From contig JADJNH010000008.1 of NCBI GenBank assembly GCA_016714365.1, forward strand, positions 4,255 through 68,254: 64,000 nt of DNA. The letters are read 5' to 3'. Position numbers and translations under genes: made by a program. Origin of the DNA: Candidatus Vicinibacter affinis. Lineage in GTDB: Bacteria > Bacteroidota > Bacteroidia > Chitinophagales > Saprospiraceae. Positions 60,891-64,000 of the stretch are shown piece after piece. Each line of letters opens with the position of its first letter. Positions within the stretch are counted from its first letter, which is position 1. The notes under the pieces were generated by a model. It ran no database searches. It saw only the letters and a program-made list of their open reading frames with translations, and was not told where the DNA came from.

Positions 60891-62026
60891 ATGGCCAAGG
60901 AAAATATAATCAAAAAGTCAGATTTAATACCTGATAATAAGAACCTAATAAAGGTTCTGAATTGGGACAGGAATTAATAAAAAGTCCATTCAAAATTCGG
61001 GGCAGGTCGATCAATTTAATAGATAAGAATAACTGAATCATTGCAGGAACAAAACAACTGAAAATTTTGAAGGTGAAGACGTTTTAGTAATCGAAACAAC
61101 TGGAGAAAAACTAATCGCTGTAAAGAGAACGGACATAGACTTGGACAGTCCTGAAGGCAGAGAAATGGCACTCGCTGACAATGCAACTGCAAAAGAGAAT
61201 ATTGTTTTTGATGCAGGAATTGATTGAGGCAGAGGTTGGGGAGGCGGTTGTTTGTGAAGAGTGGCGGTAAAAAAACAGTAAAGTTAGAAGTCGAAGAAGA
61301 TGATTTTGATGTTCCAGAAGGTGGAATAGAGACAGATATTGTACTTGGATTTATTTGAGATTGAGAGCATAGGTTGCTTTGTGGGGATAGTACCAACCCT
61401 GACCATATAGAAACACTTATGTGGCGTTTATCCTGACTTGATACACACCGACCCTCTATGGCATGAATGCTGTAGTAAAAGCGGAGTATTAAAAGCGAGC
61501 TGACGGAACAGATATAATGGGTGACGACAACCCTTTGATATTGCGATGATGCGTCTACTTCTTATTTATTCATTATACCCAAATTCAAAGCAGATTTGTA
61601 GCTTAATTACCTGATTGCCCCCAGCTTACCCTTGATATGCGAATGTTGGTTTCAGGGGGGATAAAAACAATGGCGAATCGTGACCAAACAGACTATGGAG
61701 TTGGTGAGGGCAAACTCTAGAAGGTAGTAAGACAATCAATCTTCGCCAAGTGAAAAACAAACAGAGTCCATCCAACATTAAAAGCCAGTAGCCTTGTTCT
61801 CATGGATAATGAAGCGGTTTAAGGTTCCTATCAAGCAAACACTTATTAAGGATTATTTTGGTGGAAGCGGAACCATGGTGGTTGCCGCAGAACAAATGGG
61901 GAAACAGTTCTTTTAATGGAGCATGCCAAAATACTGACAAATTATAGCTGACCGAATGTTAAAACTCGAACCTTGCGTTAATAATTAAAAAAGAACGGAG
62001 AAAGATATAATGCCGAAGCCAAGTAA
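60891..62026 (+). pseudogene. Second copy of the ParB/methyltransferase fusion, heavily damaged
   Basis: Many indels, with real substitutions near 61080-61320 (for example EVEEDDFDVPEG in place of EAQEDDFDVPEG). After 61.4 kb the copy is full of errors; DPPY is broken. Confidence 0.55.
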
Positions 62027-62505
62027 GCAAATAATAATTGATTCAATCATTAAAGGGATTGAAAAGGGCAAAGATTGAGGCCCCTTGCTGGTCCATTTAA
62101 GCAAAAAAATGGATATTGAGCTGGGTGAGATTTGATAGGTATTTAAAACAGCAAACGAACAGCATACAGAGGCCCAACAAGCCATCAAAAGTAAAATTGG
62201 TTGATATTGATACCCCAGGCTAAGTGATTAGTTGATGCCCCGTAAAAAGCAAAGGGAGAGAAGCCATTGAAGAAAGGAAGGAACTTATCCATTATAGCAA
62301 CTAGTAAAATAAAGGTAAAAGGCCTTTGTTATTGGTGGCAAGATTGTTGGAATACCCGGAAGAGCCGAGCCATAATGATAGAAAAACATTATGAGTTAAA
62401 CAAAATAGAGGGAAGTTATCAGCCACAAAAATAGAGGCCGAAATATCTGGAAGTGTTAAAACAGTGATTCAACTATTTGAAGATCAACCACTATTGATTG
62501 AATGA
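62010..62505 (+). pseudogene. Second copy of the small terminase, damaged
   Basis: The start MPKPSKQIIIDSIIKGIEKG is clear, but frequent indels follow. Confidence 0.5.
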
Positions 62506-63915
62506 GGCCAGAAATTCGAACTAGTAAGTGAAAAAGCAAATAGAAAGCAACTGAACGGTCCTATCCAAAAGGTTTTGATAAGCGAAGGATTGAAAACAAA
62601 TAGAGTCATGGTGGGCGGTAAGGGGTGGAAAGACCTTCGTAATTTTGTACTGGTTTTCCATTTGTTGGCCCGAAATTACCCAAATTCAAAATGGGGTGGT
62701 TGTGAGAGAAGACCCTCTTGCACTCCTAAGACTACCACAATTCCAAGTTTTAATAAATTAATTGATGCATCGAAAGTATTTGCAAATGGAATTATCTAGT
62801 ACCGATAACTTATACCTATAACAACGGAAGCCAAATAATTTTCAAACCTGAGAGGGCTATCAATGATCGGATTTGGAATTCATTTCCTTTTGGGGTTAGA
62901 ATGTAACGGTTTATTCTTGAACAGGCGGAAGAATTCACATGGTTAATGTATATTATGGCATTGCAAAGAGCGGATCACATTACATCGACCCGATGCCGTA
63001 GCTTTCCTTATATTTTCATGTCATTTAATCCGGAGTCAGACATGGACAAAAGAAAAGCATTTACATTCCATTCAGAGAAGGAGGTTTAAAAATACAAAGG
63101 TTTATTATCAAGAGGCAGCATTGCCTTCTGGATAATCCTCATGTCAGCCAGTGTAAAAGAACAACAATGGGAGTCCTGGGAATGTTGCCTCAGAAGAAAC
63201 AGAAGGCCCGAAATGATTCAGGGAGACTGGACAGATTTCTTTGAGGGAAGAACTCTCGGTTGTATCTTATTCAGACCATCCCACTTACGGTGTGAAAATT
63301 TGCAGTTTGATGATTACCATCCGACTTTACTTATGCATATGGATTTTTTAAACGATTCTCCGACCATTATTTGGCCTATTTTCATCAATTGATTAGGACA
63401 AGCAAACAGAAGGCGGTGGAAGGTATTTTCTTTGAAGGAATTTTCTATTGAAGGTGGAACAGAGCGCTTTATGTAAATGAGGCAGAACAGATTTTGATAA
63501 TGAGTTAAAAGGCGGAAAGGATTTTCATATGTCACTGGTGACGTATCAGGAACCCAAAGATACCAGGGGAATTTACGGACCATGAAATCATTCAGCGAGT
63601 GAGAAGTACCCCATTATCCAGATTTATTGACACAAGGTCTAGGAACCTCAAAAATGGATTTCTCTCAAGAGACATTCAAGGCTTATAGCATTCCATAAAT
63701 GATTTGGTCTTTGTAGATTGTGGAAAATGCCTCGATCTTAGCGGAAAGAATTGAGCCTTGCGGAAACCCAATGAGAACGGGAGGGGATTGTTTAAAATCG
63801 CAAGGCATACAAGATGGACAGTTTCCTTTGATGCGATGAGATACGGAATTCATGCCGTGTAGTTCGGACAGTGATGTAGTTCAATTGGCGAGGGTAAGCA
63901 TGGAGAGAAAAGTAA
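62502..63915 (+). pseudogene. Second copy of the large terminase, damaged
   Basis: The order of the sequence follows 7853-9214, but indels occur every few dozen bases, so no frame longer than about 90 codons survives. Walker A is broken near 62610. Confidence 0.5.
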
Positions 63916-63926
63916 ACACCTAAACA

Positions 63927-64000
63927 ATGAGATACCGGACTTTGCTTTTGTTATTTTCTTTATGTTAAAGAGGATAAAATCAATTCAAGTACAGAACCAA
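63927..64000 (+). pseudogene. Second copy of the lipoprotein gene, cut by the window end
   Basis: Begins ATGAGATACC as at 9226 and stops at the window end; indels are visible near 63960-63990. Confidence 0.45.

Larger units (their letters stand above)
54663..64000. repeat. Second copy of window positions 1 to about 9310
   Basis: From GCAATGGCATTGGCTGAG at 54663 onwards the sequence follows positions 1 onward in order through the sugar cassette, the small genes, the methyltransferase and the terminase, ending within the lipoprotein gene. It has many single-base indels, which increase strongly after 61.4 kb, and blocks of third-position substitutions. It shows that the phage unit is about 54.66 kb and circularly permuted, terminally redundant or circular in the assembly. 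Confidence 0.92.

Noticed and set aside
54663..64000. A second functional set of sugar and terminase genes (true duplication)
   Set aside because: Nearly every frame is broken by indels that increase toward the end, which fits an unpolished overlap and not a duplicated gene set.
1..64000. CRISPR array, tRNA genes or a diversity-generating retroelement
   Set aside because: I found no regularly spaced identical repeats with unique spacers, no cloverleaf candidate in the gaps and no reverse transcriptase gene.

Overview
The window is a phage genome, most likely a siphovirus of a Bacteroidetes (Bacteroidota) host. Every gene I can support lies on the + strand. The main signs are a complete packaging, tail and head module (small and large terminase, a 1275-aa tape measure protein, portal, MuF-like head protein, scaffold-like protein, major capsid protein), a lysis and early region, and host-type signals: TAnnTTTG promoter boxes, a DUF3127-like protein and A-rich gene starts with little Shine-Dalgarno. 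I see no tail sheath gene, no integrase, no tRNA and no CRISPR array.

The window is not one clean linear genome. Positions 54663-64000 repeat positions 1 to about 9310, so the unit length is about 54.66 kb and the window runs past the join. The second copy carries many single-base indels, worst after 61.4 kb, and also clusters of third-position substitutions that look like real strain variation. In several places the second copy keeps a reading frame that the first copy has lost, so both copies together are needed to read the genes.

Layout. (A) 54549 through the join to 6.2 kb: a surface-sugar-type cassette (two glycosyltransferases, two SAM methyltransferases, a KdsC-like phosphatase, a Stealth-like transferase) with an odd Gly-Tyr/Gly-Asp hexanucleotide-repeat gene, then a run of tiny membrane and coiled-coil genes. 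(B) 6.2-9.2 kb: a ParB-like/DNA methyltransferase fusion and the terminase pair. (C) 9.2-20.1 kb: tail genes, with a probable -1 frameshift in the tail-assembly chaperone. (D) 20.1-25.3 kb: portal, MuF, scaffold, capsid. Having tail genes between terminase and portal is unusual. (E) 25.3-38.9 kb: a giant repeat fibre and a beta-helix tailspike, both with signal peptides, then connector-like and fibre-like genes. (F) 38.9-41.0 kb: holin-like protein, M15 peptidase endolysin, metallophosphoesterase. (G) 41.0-42.6 kb: operator/promoter region, HTH protein, structured leader, antirepressor. (H) 42.6-49.7 kb: recombination and replication (RpoA-CTD-like protein, YqaJ-like nuclease, NinB- and NinG-like proteins, ParB-like protein, DUF1376-like initiator with internal iterons, DEDD exonuclease). 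(I) 49.8-54.5 kb: accessory DNA with a PAPS-reductase-like gene, DUF551, a DNA methyltransferase and small unknown genes separated by long imperfect palindromes that resemble integron attC sites.

The antirepressor and the operator region suggest a temperate or formerly temperate lifestyle, but no integrase is present. Several interruptions sit at homopolymers and are most simply long-read errors; each is marked.
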